The notes beneath the pieces are model-generated. The model had not been told where the DNA came from. It saw nothing but the letters and a program-made list of their open reading frames with translations, and ran no database searches. The position numbers were made by a program, and so were the translations under genes. A DNA stretch of 64,000 nucleotides. Source: Pelagomonas calceolata. Taxonomy: Eukaryota > Sar > Pelagophyceae > Pelagomonadales > Pelagomonadaceae. Of the stretch, positions 15,378 to 25,320 are shown one piece after another. Numbering within the stretch: position 1 is the stretch's first letter; the number at the start of each line of letters is the position of its first letter. The DNA lies in NCBI GenBank assembly GCA_918797485.1, contig CAKKNE010000003.1, positions 3,596,001 through 3,660,000 on the forward strand. The letters run 5' to 3'.

Positions 15378-15522
15378 TAAGTTTTGTGTTGTGTCTCCTG
15401 AGTGGTACAGAGCGATCGAAGATCGAGAGTCGTGCGTCCGCACCTACGCGCACGCGCGGCCCGGCACGCCATCGCCGTGTAGCACGTAGTGTATGTATCT
15501 ATCGTTAGGGGGGGAAGGGGCT

Positions 15523-18365
15523 CTACTCCTCGTAGACGCTCACCGGCGGGCACGTGCAAATCAGGTGCCGGTCGCCGTGGACGTTGTCGACGCGGCCGAC
15601 GGTGGGCCAGAACTTCGAGTCCTTGACGTACGGGAGAGGGAAGGCCGCCGTCTCGCGCGAGTAGGCCCGGTCCCAGTCGTCCGTGACGACGTCGTCCATC
15701 GTGTGCGGCGCGTGGTGGAGCGGCGAGTCCTCGAGCTTCACGGCGCCGTCCTCGACGTCCTTGATCTCCGCGCGGATCGCGAGGAGCGCGTCGCAGAACC
15801 GATCGAGTTCGGCCCTGTCTTCGCTTTCTGTAGGTTCGATCATCAGCGTCCCGGGCACGGGCCAGGACATCGTCGGGCTGTGGAAGCCGTAGTCCTGCAA
15901 TCTTTTGGCCACGTCCTCCTCCACCACTCCCGCCTTCTTGAACTCTCTGAGATCAATTATAAATTCGTGGGCGCATTGCCCGTTGGCACCCCGGAACAAC
16001 ACGGAATACGCATCTTCGAGCCTCTTCGCCATGTAGTTCGCGTTCAAAATAGCAATGGCCGACGCGCGAGCTAAGCCCTGAGCACCTAACATCTTGATGT
16101 ACATCCACGAGATCGGTAGGATGAGGGAAGAACCGTAGGGCGCGGCGGCGACGGCCGACTCCGAACCACGAGAATCACCGGTGGACGCATCAACAGCGGT
16201 AACCGTGTGTCCCGGCAGGAACGGCGCGAGATGAGCATTCACGCCGATCGCGCCGACGCCGGGCCCGCCGCCGCCGTGCGGGATGCCTGTGCGCACATCG
16301 ACGAGTGAGCCTCGCGATCCTCAGAGGCCCAAATTCGGCCACGACCCCCGAGAGGTACCCGCGACCGTATTGAGAGAGTAGCAACTCTCTACGACCGCGA
16401 GAGACCCCACATTGAAGTACAACTTGAACTCTGGAAAATACAAAACGTCTTGTGCATGTTCAAATGACACACGTCGGCGCCGCAGGTGCCCGGCGACGTC
16501 AGGCCGCACTGCGCGTTGAGATTGGCGCCGTCCATATACACCTGGCCGCCGCATTCATGGGTGATTCTAGTTAGATCGGTAATGGTCTCCTCGAAGACGC
16601 CGTACGTCGACGGGTAGGTCACCATGATCGCCGACAGGTTGTCCTTGTGTTTTTCCGCCTTGGCCTTGAAATCTTCTAAATCGATGTTGCCGTCGTCGTC
16701 GGACTTGACCTGTGTATGGACAATGTCAACATCTCGCCTCGGCGCGACACGACTCTCGGGACGTCCGAGGGACCGGCATCGCCCGCCACGCCATCGATGC
16801 GACCCTGCCTCGCGTCGATGGCGTCAACAGAGCCCGTCTCTCATGTTGAAGCAATGTTGAAGCAGCTTCAAGGACACTGATGTGGCACAATGACGCATTT
16901 CAGGCCCGCCATGACGGCCGAGGCCGGGTTCGTGCCGTGCGCGGAGACGGGGATGAGGCACACGTTTCTATGCCCTTCGCCGATGCTTTGTTGATACGCT
17001 CTGATAGCAAGTAACCCAGCGTACTCGCCGGAAGCACCACTATTGGGTTGGACCGATACCGCGTCGAAGCCCGTAATTTTACATAAATCGGCATTCAGCG
17101 ACGCGATCATCTCCACATACCCATCCGTCTGTTCCCGAGGGGCAAACGGGTGCACATCACTAAATTCCGGCCACGTCACGGGAATCATCTCGGCCGTGGC
17201 ATTTAATTTCATCGTGCAGCTTCCGAGCGAGATCATGCTGTGGTTCAGGGCCAGGTCCTTGTCCTCGAGCTGCTTGAGGTAGCGCAGCATCTGCGACTCG
17301 GACTTGTGGGTGTTGAAGACGGCGTGCGGGAGCAAGTTGTTTCGGCCCTTGACAGATGAGGTGTCCGCTAAAGCATCGACGTCGCCAGCATCAACCCCAA
17401 ACACATCTTCTAGAATAGATACTAAGTCTTCTCTCGTCACGGTCTCGCCGAAGGACAATCCAACTTCGTCGGGGCCGAACACTCGTAAATTAAAACCCGC
17501 TTTCTCAGCTTTCTCGGCAATTGAGGCGGAGTCGCACTTGACCACGATGGTGTCGAAGGCCGGCTCCGAGGCCTGGATGCCCGCCTTGTTCAAGGCGGAA
17601 GACGCGGCCTTGGCCAGGCCGAGGCAGCGTCTGGCGATGTCCTGCAACCCGTCGGGGCCGTGGTAGATGGCGTAGGCCGCGGCCATGTTCGCTAACAAAG
17701 CTTGCGCCGTGCAGATGTTGGACGTCGCCTTGTCTCTCCGGATGTGCTGTTCCCGCGTCTGCATGGCCATCCTCAGAGCTCTTCCTTTGCGCTCGTTGGC
17801 CTCGACGGTCTCGCCGATAATTCTACCAGGCATCCTTCTGGCGTACTTCTCGCTGGTGGCCATGTAGGCCGCGTGCGGGCCCCCGAAGCCCATCGGGACG
17901 CCGTAGCGCTGCATACTACCAACACAGATGTCCGCGCCGAAGGTGCCCGGGGCTGGTAAGAGTGTTAACGCTAATGGATCCGCAGCTACTACAGACAAAG
18001 CGCCGGCGTCATGAGCTCTAGCAGAAACACCAGCGGCATCCCCAACCACATCTCCACGGGTATTGGGATACTGCCACAGCACGCCAATACAAGCGTCGCC
18101 CAGATCAGCCGACGTCGCGTCCCCGACCACCACGTCAATCCCAAGAGCTTCGCACCGCGTCTTGACCACCGCGATCGTCTGCGGGTGGCACTGCGCGTCG
18201 GCGAAGAAGGTCATGGCGCCCTTCTTCTTGCCGTTCTTCGACAACGCGACGCACATGGACATGGCCTCGGCGGCCGCCGTGGCCTCGTCGAGCAGCGACG
18301 CGTTGGCCATCTCCATACCAGTTAACTCAGTGACTAAAGTCTGGTAGTTCAGCAGCATCTCGAGG

Positions 18366-18415
<50 letters not shown>

Positions 18416-19235
18416 CGGGTTCTCGAGCATGTTCCTGAGAATCACATAAGGCGTATGGGTCTCATTATACCCTTGGCCGATGAGCGACTTCAGGACCTTG
18501 TTCTTGTCGGCCATGGATCTGAGGAGTGAAAGGGCTTCGGTCTCGGACATGGCGGCCGACGTGTGGGAGCCTGCGTGTGTCGCGGTGTCCGAATCGGCTC
18601 AAACTCAAAAAATAAACCACCCACGTCATCGTGAGATGGCCACGAGTCGTTCGAATGATGTGAAGGCGCCTCTACACTTGAAAACGCGGAGATACGGACC
18701 GAGCTCCATCGGTTCTTCAAGCCTGATATTAGCGGGCACGGTGCTCGTCACTAACTCGTCGAGACTTTCGAAGCCGATCGTCTTCAACATCTCGAGCTGG
18801 TCCTTCTCGGAGGGGCCCATGTGGCGGCGCTCGAAGGTGTCGAGCCTGCGTGCGTTTTGCGTGAGTTCGTCGCGCGGTCGGCGCGGTGTCGCTCGGGTGT
18901 GTTTTCTCGTTCTCTCGTCGTCGCGCGTCGCTGCGCAGCGGTGCGAGCTCTCCGCGTCGACGGCGAATCGGCGCGCAGCCGTTGGTCGACGTGACAGTTC
19001 AGCCGCGATTCGCGCGCGTGAGTCGGCGGCCTTCCTTTTTTCGTGGCGCCGCGTAGGAGCGCTGCAAATCAATGGACGCGGCCGCGCGCGGGTCCAGAGC
19101 CTTGACCGGCGTCTCGCTGTTCGGGTAGATGTGCGCGATCGGCTTGCCAGCGGCTGCGGCGGCCGTGGATTTGTTGCGCAGCAAAGCCCGGAGCAGGCGC
19201 ATCTTCGTCTCGCGTGTCTTCGGCGCGAGCATCAT
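15523..19235 (-). CDS. GLDC: Glycine decarboxylase P-protein, mitochondrial, five exons
   Basis: Exons: 19235-19078, 18845-18700, 18570-16889, 16709-16442, 16286-15523; phases 2, 1, 0, 1 all close, giving 1005 residues, the usual P-protein size. P-protein uses pyridoxal phosphate to decarboxylate glycine and passes the aminomethyl group to H-protein in the mitochondrial glycine cleavage system, a key photorespiratory step. Visible marks are [58 protein letters not shown] and the PLP-lysine segment [16 protein letters not shown], which intron 4 splits. [19 protein letters not shown] is a plausible mitochondrial presequence; an in-frame Met 33 nt further on (19202) is an alternative start. Intron 1 is the least certain boundary. 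Confidence 0.95.
16287..16441 (-). other. GLDC intron 4 (155 nt)
   Basis: GT-AG, phase 1, inserted within the Cys codon right after HKTF of the PLP-binding motif. It has no strong match to the main introner blocks apart from a TTCAAGTTG word. Confidence 0.85.
16710..16888 (-). mobile_element. GLDC intron 3 (179 nt) with inverted-repeat core
   Basis: GT-AG, phase 0, joining GLKCVI to [10 protein letters not shown]. Holds the dispersed word as an inverted pair, ACGCCATCGATGCGA (16788-16802) and TCGCGTCGATGGCGT (16810-16824), able to form a hairpin. Confidence 0.7.
18571..18699 (-). mobile_element. Introner-like intron, GLDC intron 2 (129 nt)
   Basis: GT-AG, phase 1. Shares GGCGCCTTCACATCATT, CATCTCACGATGACGTGGGT, TTTGAGC..ATTCGGAC blocks with EF-hand introns 2 and 4 and the TTD14-like intron. 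Confidence 0.75.
18846..19077 (-). other. GLDC intron 1 (232 nt)
   Basis: GT-AG, phase 2, joining ALDPRAA(A) to [11 protein letters not shown]. Chosen because it restores the P-protein N-terminal reading with matching phase. No clear introner blocks were seen. Confidence 0.6.
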
Positions 19236-19610
19236 GATGCACCGCTGAGGCCTTCCCGCAGGCCTTCTTGCTGTGTCGCGTCGGCTACGTCGCGATGCAC
19301 AGCTAATTTAAGATGTGTGTCACACAGCCTCGGCTCTGCCTCTCCATTTGCACCCCCCGTTTTACGCCTCCGGAGATCCCTGGCATGAGTCCTCCGTACG
19401 CGATAGACCAGAAGAAGGGAGCGGTGGCATCTTGCACCCCCACCCGCAAATCCGGCCACTGTGCGGACGCGTCCCGGAACCGTCTCCCGGCCTAACCTTA
19501 CGCACGGCCTCCCCGACGTATCCCGCGGCGTCGGGATCGGCGCGTGGCCCACCGGGCAGCGGTGCTCTCCCTTGGCAGAGGCCAAAATCCCACTTTGTCC
19601 ACGGTAAAGC
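19236..19610. promoter_or_regulatory. Divergent region GLDC / coiled-coil gene
   Basis: 375 bp between head-to-head starts. No convincing gene or CTAG motif seen; presumably holds both promoters. Confidence 0.4.
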
Positions 19611-21713
19611 ATGGCGGAATTTGGCGCTGGGGGCGCCGGGCTGCGCGACGAGGACCGCCGCGCCCTCAAGGAGGGCAAGAAGCTGCTGAAGAAGGCGCTC
19701 GGGGCTGCCGGCATGGGCGGTCTCCTCGGAAAGGGCAAGAGTAAAGAGAAGCTCCGGCGCGAGAAGGAGCGGCGGCGCGCGGAGGAACAGGCGCGAGCTG
19801 CGGCCGAGACCCGAGCGAGGCAAAACGAGATCCGCGCGAGGCAAAACGCGGCCCGAGCCGCGATGGTGCGGCGGTGCGCGGCGGCCGAGCGCGCCAAGGC
19901 GGACGCAGCGCGCGCCGAGGCGGCTACGGAGCGGGCCGAAGCCTCGACAGCGCGCGCCGAGGCCGAAGCCGACTCCAAGAGGCTAGCGGCGGAGCGCGCC
20001 GCGGACGCGGCCGCACGCGCCGAGGCGGAAGCCGGCCTTGAGTCGGACCGGGCCGCCGTTGCGATGGAACGAGCAGCAGCCGCGGCTGCGCGCGCGGAGG
20101 CGGAGTCAGACTATAAGAGCCTGGCGGCGGAAGAGGCGCTCTCGGCGCGGGCGACCGAGGACGCCGAGGCGCTGCGCTCGGCAATCGAGGCGGAGCGCGC
20201 CGCGTCCCAAGCGCGTGCCCAGAGGGAAGCTGAGGCCGAGCGGCGCCGCCAAGCGGTCGAGGAGGCCGCACAGCGGAGGGAGCGAGCTCTTCGGGAACAG
20301 ATTCGGACGATGGAGCGCGAGCTCGAGGAGCACGAGGGGGGTGGCTTCGCTGACGTCTGTGGCCTCTTCGGCGGCGTTTCCGGCGGCGTCGCGGCGCGGG
20401 CGCGCGGCGCGGCGCTCCGCGAGGCCAAGCAGGAACTGGAGCGGCGGCGGGCCGAGCTGGCGGTAGTGGTGGCCCAGAGCGCGGACCGCGAGCGGGCCTT
20501 CGCCGACGAGCTGGCGGCAGAGCGAGAAGCGCGCGAGGCCGTGAACACTGAAGCGGCGCGCTACCTGGCGCGGTGGTACGCGACCAGCTTCGAGCTGCAG
20601 ACGGCAGAGAAGCATGCGCAAAATACAATCGACTTGAAGAATCTCGAGCTCCGGGAGGAGGTGGAACGGAGCAACGCCATGAAGACAGAATTGGAGTACG
20701 AGGCGGAAAGAAAAGCTGCGATGGACGTAGAACTCGGACAAGCTTCGCTCAGGGAACGTCTCGCCGAGGCCAAGCTACAGGACACCGTGGCCGAGCTAAG
20801 CCGGTTGAAAGCAGAGTTGGAGCAGGCGCGGTCGACGGCCGCGCCGGTAGGCAATGAAGGGGAGCTAGTAGCCGACCTGGACAAGTTAGATAGAGCAGTA
20901 TCGTCGCTGCTCGAGAAGAAAAACCAACTGAAAAGCGAAGTACGGGAGACATGCAGAGGGATGCCGATTAACAATAACGGCCACTCAATCGAGTACGCTA
21001 TGAAGGCTGTAGAAAAGGACTTCGAAAATATGAGCAAAATGATCCGAGAGTTCCGTTCGCGGGCCGAGGCCCAAAGGCCGTCGGCGGCGGCGTCGGAGGA
21101 GCCGCTGCCCGTCGGCACAGAGGTGAAGCTCGTAGGGTGTGCATTCAACACAAGCTTCAACGGGCGTCGCGGCATCATCGTCGAGGCGTCCCAGGATCTC
21201 ATCGACCGGGGCCGGGTGGCAGTTAGGCTCGGCGGGGGAGCCACGCTGCCGTTTAGCCGCAAGAACGTCGTGAAATGGTCACCGGAACAGGCTGCTGGCG
21301 CCCCGGCATATGCCTTCGGTGCGAGCTCGCCTGCACCGCCGGCGCCTGCGCCTGCAGGCGGTCCGGCGTTCACATTCGGCGCCGCGCTGCCGCCGCCCGC
21401 GCCCCCGCCGCCCCGGGCTCCGCAGCCGGCGGTGGTTCAACAAACGACCTACTACTCTTCGTCGCCGTCTCCGCAAATCTACATCCCCCGACCCGCACCG
21501 ACCCCGCCGCGGAGAAGTAGCAGCGGCGGCGCGCGCATGGGCACGGTCCTACGGAACGACGGCATGCCGGACCGCCGGTACGCGAGCCCCCGGCCGGTGA
21601 CGACCAGCGGCCGCCCGGACCGGCGCTTCAGCGTCAACCGGCCGGCGACTTCTTCCACGCGCAGCTCCGGGAGCAGCTCCGGGAGAAGAAGTGGTGGGAC
21701 GAGGCGTAAATGA
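19611..21713 (+). CDS. Long Ala/Glu/Arg coiled-coil protein
   Basis: 700-residue protein, family not recognised. After a short Gly-rich start, residues about 40-480 form an almost unbroken charged coiled coil (repeated ERA.AAAARAEAE-type units, then EEVERSNAMKTELEYEAERKAAM). A small beta-rich module follows at about 500-555 (GTEVKLVGCAFNTSFNGRRG then VAVRLGGGATLPFSRKNVVKW), which looks KOW/SH3-like. The tail is Pro/Ala/Gly- and Arg/Ser-rich and disordered. Overall it resembles a cytoskeletal or centrosomal scaffold, but this is inferred from composition. The extreme GC bias produces long false frames on the opposite strand. Only 26 bp separate it from the convergent TTD14-like gene. Confidence 0.7.
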   Translation: MAEFGAGGAGLRDEDRRALKEGKKLLKKALGAAGMGGLLGKGKSKEKLRREKERRRAEEQARAAAETRARQNEIRARQNAARAAMVRRCAAAERAKADAARAEAATERAEASTARAEAEADSKRLAAERAADAAARAEAEAGLESDRAAVAMERAAAAAARAEAESDYKSLAAEEALSARATEDAEALRSAIEAERAASQARAQREAEAERRRQAVEEAAQRRERALREQIRTMERELEEHEGGGFADVCGLFGGVSGGVAARARGAALREAKQELERRRAELAVVVAQSADRERAFADELAAEREAREAVNTEAARYLARWYATSFELQTAEKHAQNTIDLKNLELREEVERSNAMKTELEYEAERKAAMDVELGQASLRERLAEAKLQDTVAELSRLKAELEQARSTAAPVGNEGELVADLDKLDRAVSSLLEKKNQLKSEVRETCRGMPINNNGHSIEYAMKAVEKDFENMSKMIREFRSRAEAQRPSAAASEEPLPVGTEVKLVGCAFNTSFNGRRGIIVEASQDLIDRGRVAVRLGGGATLPFSRKNVVKWSPEQAAGAPAYAFGASSPAPPAPAPAGGPAFTFGAALPPPAPPPPRAPQPAVVQQTTYYSSSPSPQIYIPRPAPTPPRRSSSGGARMGTVLRNDGMPDRRYASPRPVTTSGRPDRRFSVNRPATSSTRSSGSSSGRRSGGTRRK

Positions 21714-21739
21714 AGAGTACTATACCACACTACTAAACC

Positions 21740-23174
21740 TTACCACGCCCCCCGCCGCGGGTCCGCGTTCGCGTCGCCATCATAGGGATCGTTCGACACC
21801 TCGCCCGCGAGCATCATGGTCCGCGCATAGCTATCGTGCGCCGACGACGAGAACCAGTGCTTCGTGGTCACATCCACTTTCGCTTCCAAGAACGGAGGAA
21901 AGGAGAACTCGCCCTTGGGCGCCTCGACGAAGAGCGTGGTCGTGCCGGACGCGGATTCGGGCGAGTGGAACGTGTCGAGCATGTAGTACTCGTCGCGCCA
22001 CAAAAACGCGCGCCGCGTCTTCTTGATCTTCAGGCGGCCCGGGTCCCGCGTTTTGAGCAATGCTTTATATTCTCTGAGAGATAGGGTCCTTTCGGACGTC
22101 GAGTGCTCGTCGCCGACCATTTTACCCCGCACGCGATGGTGGTACGTCGCGGGACCGCCCCCGACGCTCGACTTCTTCGTGACACGCGACTCGCTTCCAT
22201 CGGAGGTCCTCAAAAAAACGTGCTCCAGCTTCCACTCCGCCGGCTCCAATTGCGCTAAAGCCTGTTCGTCGACGTTGCGCACGATCCACCAGCGCGGCTG
22301 CGATCTGGGTCCAGGGACACCGAGACTTCGACACACAACATCAACCGTTTTTCGTATTTTTTCTTCGAAGCTCCCCGTGCCGTTCTCCACCACGTGCAGC
22401 GCGTTGTGGCCGACCCAGGCCCTGGCTAGCCTTCCGTCCAGCGCGATGGCCTCCGGACGACTTTCCATCCGAGCCTTGTTGTTCTCCAACGTGTAGAAGC
22501 GCTCGGCGCCGATCGCCGCGGTCACTAAATGCACTACGGCTTCATATCTCTGGTCGCGTAGTTGCGGTATCGTCCAATTGAACTCCTCGAGGACCTGCGC
22601 GTGATGAAATGCGCTCAAACTCGAAAATGAGACCACCCCCGGCATCGTGAGATGGAGGCGAGTACGATCTCCGAAGAAAGGCCTCGGGACGCCGCAGTCA
22701 TGCGTCATCAAATTGATCTTTGCCCACGTACGCCAAGACGTCCATCGTACCTCGATCCATCAAGAGCACGGCGTGCCTCCCTTCTGAGAGGGAGCACTTC
22801 TCGGCGATGTCGCGGAAATTGTCCTCGAGGGCCATCTGTATTTTCAGCACAGAAACCTCCCAGTCGCGGTGTTGCCGTTGCGTGTAGTTCCCGGGCTTCG
22901 CGCCTCCGGTAATAGTTAGCGTGGCGACCTCCGGAACGACAAACACGTCGAACCCCATGTTTTGTAACCGTAAAGATAATTTGGCCATCGCCGTGGTTTT
23001 TCCGGCACACGGGCCGCCGGTGATGACGATGCGGTGGACGCGCGGCGGTCCGAGCTTGTCGGACGACGCCTTCCAGGTCGTGCGTTTTTGGAGGGTGTCC
23101 TCGTCGCATCTCGTGAGTGCGGCGAGCGTGGCGCAGGGCGCGGCGTGCCGTAAGCGGAGCGCGGCGCGCCACAT
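21740..23174 (-). CDS. TTD14-like P-loop NTPase / CYTH-domain protein, two exons
   Basis: Exons 23174-22704 and 22594-21740, phase 0, 441 residues. The N-terminal half is an AAA_28 type P-loop NTPase: Walker A GGPCAGKTTAM, then VPEVATLTITGG and LLMDRGTMDVLAYVGKDQFDD. The C-terminal half (from about residue 215) looks like a CYTH/triphosphate-tunnel fold: YEAVVHLVTAA upstream, RRWW-type RWWIVRNVDE, KKSSVGGG and YYMLDTF. This order matches animal TTD14 (TRPL translocation defect 14), which binds GTP and phosphatidic acid in vesicle traffic, and its protist relatives. MWRAALRLRHAAPCATLAAL may be a targeting leader. The intron appears to use a GC donor; a GT donor 18 nt upstream would delete conserved residues. 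Confidence 0.75.
22595..22703 (-). mobile_element. Introner-like intron in TTD14-like gene (109 nt, GC donor)
   Basis: Starts GCATGACTGCGGCGTCCCGA and ends CACGCGCAG; phase 0. Contains CATCTCACGATGCCGGGGGT and TCATTTTCGAGTTTGAGC, shared with GLDC intron 2 and EF-hand introns. Confidence 0.7.
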
Positions 23175-23646
23175 GGTGATCCGTGCGGTCGCGGCGGCGG
23201 CGTGCAGCGGCGTGCAGTGCAGTTGGGCAAAGCTTGTTTGAGTGCAGCAATCTGCTGCAGCGCGGTGGTCGCGCCGGCGGCAGCGTGCAGCTGTGGTGCG
23301 GGTGGGGGAGCTGATTTGAATGCAAGCTGTGGCACAAGCTGTGTCCGCGCTGCTCCAGCGAACGGCGTGCGTGCCAGATGTAGCCCGCACCGCTCTATAC
23401 CCCAATGCAGCTGTAAGCACACCGTTGCCAAAGTGCAAAGCAAAACAGCTTAGCGTCGATAGACACACTAGCAACTGGCCGGCCAAGCTTTGCCAAGGCC
23501 TCGCCAGGCGAATACTGGCGGAATCCGAAGCCAAGAGCTGCCAAGAGCTTGCCCAAGGCTGTGCACACACGACACCTTGGCGCCTTGACCGCGCACGGCA
23601 GTGCAAAGCGTCTCCCTGCAAGCCTCTCCCCAGCAGCCGAACAGCC
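23175..23646. promoter_or_regulatory. Divergent region TTD14-like / GT4 gene
   Basis: 472 bp between head-to-head starts. An ACACACTAGCAACTGG half-motif lies near 23463. The plus-strand frame of the GT4 gene stays open here but shows no domain. Confidence 0.4.
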
Positions 23647-25320
23647 ATGACGCCGTCGCTGCGCCGCCTCGTCACCCTCGCCTGCTGCGCCGCCGCCGCC
23701 AAGAAGCCGCCCCCGAAACGCGTCGCGTTAGTCTCGTTTGCCGCCCCGTGGGACTACGGCCCCTACGCGCACCAGCTGCGAGAGCTCGCCGAGCACTGGC
23801 TGTCGACGCACCACGTCGTCTGGATCGGGTTGTCGGGCACCGTCGACCGCATCCAGTATGGAGCGCCGAAGATCTCGCCGCTGGTCGGCTACCGGGGCGC
23901 AGGGATGAGCAAAGATCCCGTAAAAAAAGTTTCGAAACTCAACCGCATCTTCGAGAAGGAAAAAATTGATTTTGCCATTACTTTATGTGACCTGAACAAC
24001 GTGGGCGGGGACGAGGCCTTCGTCATACCGACGATCGCATGGTTTCCGTCGCACACCGGGGAATTGGATCTGGCTTCTGCCCATGCTTTAAGGGCTTATG
24101 ACGCCGTCGCGGCTCTGTCGCCGTCGGATGCTCGTTCCATCGGGAGGGAACTACCGTCGAAGCGAGTCGCTCGCATCCCGCACGTCGTGGATGGCCGCAA
24201 ACATGTGTCTACCGATGATAGAGCACTACTGAGAAAGAAATGGAACGTACCTACAGATGCCTTCGTGCCGGTCATGTCCTTCGGGAACTATGCAAGTGAC
24301 GATAGGAAGGGTGTGGACGTCGCTGCTCTAGCTTACTCCGATTTCTGTCGGAGCTACCAGCAGCCTTCTTACCTATATATCAGAGCGGTCACGATCAACG
24401 CGTCGATAGGCCATCGCATGGCCGCCTCCCTCCCAGTAGAAAGCATGTTTAGAGCTGCCGGCGTGCCTTCGGGACGGTACGTCGTCGACACCGTCGAACG
24501 CGACTATGCGGAAAGTCTCGAAGTTGTGGCATTGGCGGACGTGTTACTGCACCCGTCCCGGTCCGAGGGCTTCGGCATGCTCGTGCTCGAGGCGCAGCAC
24601 ATCGGCGTGCCCGTGATCACGACGAGAAGAGGTGCCATGAAGGACTACACGATGCACGGAGTTTCTGTAAAACCCGTGCAGCGCGAGTGGCTCAACATCG
24701 GCTACGTCGCGACGCCCGACGTCCACGGCGTCGCCGAGGCGCTGCGAGGCGTCGCGAACGGCACGTGCTGCGACGCGAACGGCGAAAAACAGCGAGCTAT
24801 AGATGTGGTCACGAACTCGATGTCCCGGACGTCCGTCGGCTGGGCCTTCGACGACCTCGTCGATACCATATCGAGAAGACCATTACTTCCCAGTGTCTTG
24901 AGGTACGGGTCGACGTCGTGCAGCGTCATACAAGAACAGGACCACGAATGGGTCGTTATTGCCGACCGGCAGCACGTCCTTGACGCGCATGCGTTATCAA
25001 CAGCTATCGAGGACCTCAATAGTAGGGACGCGCCGCCTTTGGTCGTCGTCAAAACCTTAGAATTGTTCGACAAAGTGGCCTCGCCCTTCGACGCCGATTC
25101 ACTGTTGAACGTAAGGCCGGTCGCACTTGCAAGGGCAGGCGAGCTCAAACGAGCCATGGAGCAGGCGGCGTCGTTCATGGACCGGGCCGTCGACGAGGCC
25201 GTGCGCGGTTTGATCAAGCGGGCGTCGGCCCAAGACATTCTGTTGGACGTCGTCGCCGCGCGGCGGTGGGTCGACCCGATCAATAATCCCAACTGGAACG
25301 CGCGGCCGGCGGGGCTCTAA
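23647..25320 (+). CDS. GT4-type glycosyltransferase
   Basis: 557 residues from the preferred ATG at 23647, which opens a short hydrophobic leader (MTPSLRRLVTLACCAAAA), so secretory targeting is likely. The frame is open upstream, but without domain content. The core follows the retaining GT-B fold: N-terminal VALVSFAAPWDYGPYAHQLRELA, then FVPVMSFGNYASDDRKGVDV and the GT4 donor-site signature RSEGFGMLVLEAQHIGVPVITT with its E-x7-E pair. It presumably transfers a sugar from a nucleotide donor to a glycan or glycoprotein; the donor is unknown. Its stop overlaps the stop of the convergent RING-CH/TPR gene. About 70 nt of its 3' end recur at 26570-26635 and a scrap at 27861-27875. Confidence 0.85.
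   Translation: MTPSLRRLVTLACCAAAAKKPPPKRVALVSFAAPWDYGPYAHQLRELAEHWLSTHHVVWIGLSGTVDRIQYGAPKISPLVGYRGAGMSKDPVKKVSKLNRIFEKEKIDFAITLCDLNNVGGDEAFVIPTIAWFPSHTGELDLASAHALRAYDAVAALSPSDARSIGRELPSKRVARIPHVVDGRKHVSTDDRALLRKKWNVPTDAFVPVMSFGNYASDDRKGVDVAALAYSDFCRSYQQPSYLYIRAVTINASIGHRMAASLPVESMFRAAGVPSGRYVVDTVERDYAESLEVVALADVLLHPSRSEGFGMLVLEAQHIGVPVITTRRGAMKDYTMHGVSVKPVQREWLNIGYVATPDVHGVAEALRGVANGTCCDANGEKQRAIDVVTNSMSRTSVGWAFDDLVDTISRRPLLPSVLRYGSTSCSVIQEQDHEWVVIADRQHVLDAHALSTAIEDLNSRDAPPLVVVKTLELFDKVASPFDADSLLNVRPVALARAGELKRAMEQAASFMDRAVDEAVRGLIKRASAQDILLDVVAARRWVDPINNPNWNARPAGL

Noticed and set aside
19924-21373. Long minus-strand frames opposite the coiled-coil gene
   Set aside because: Antisense shadows of biased Ala/Glu/Arg codons; no domains.
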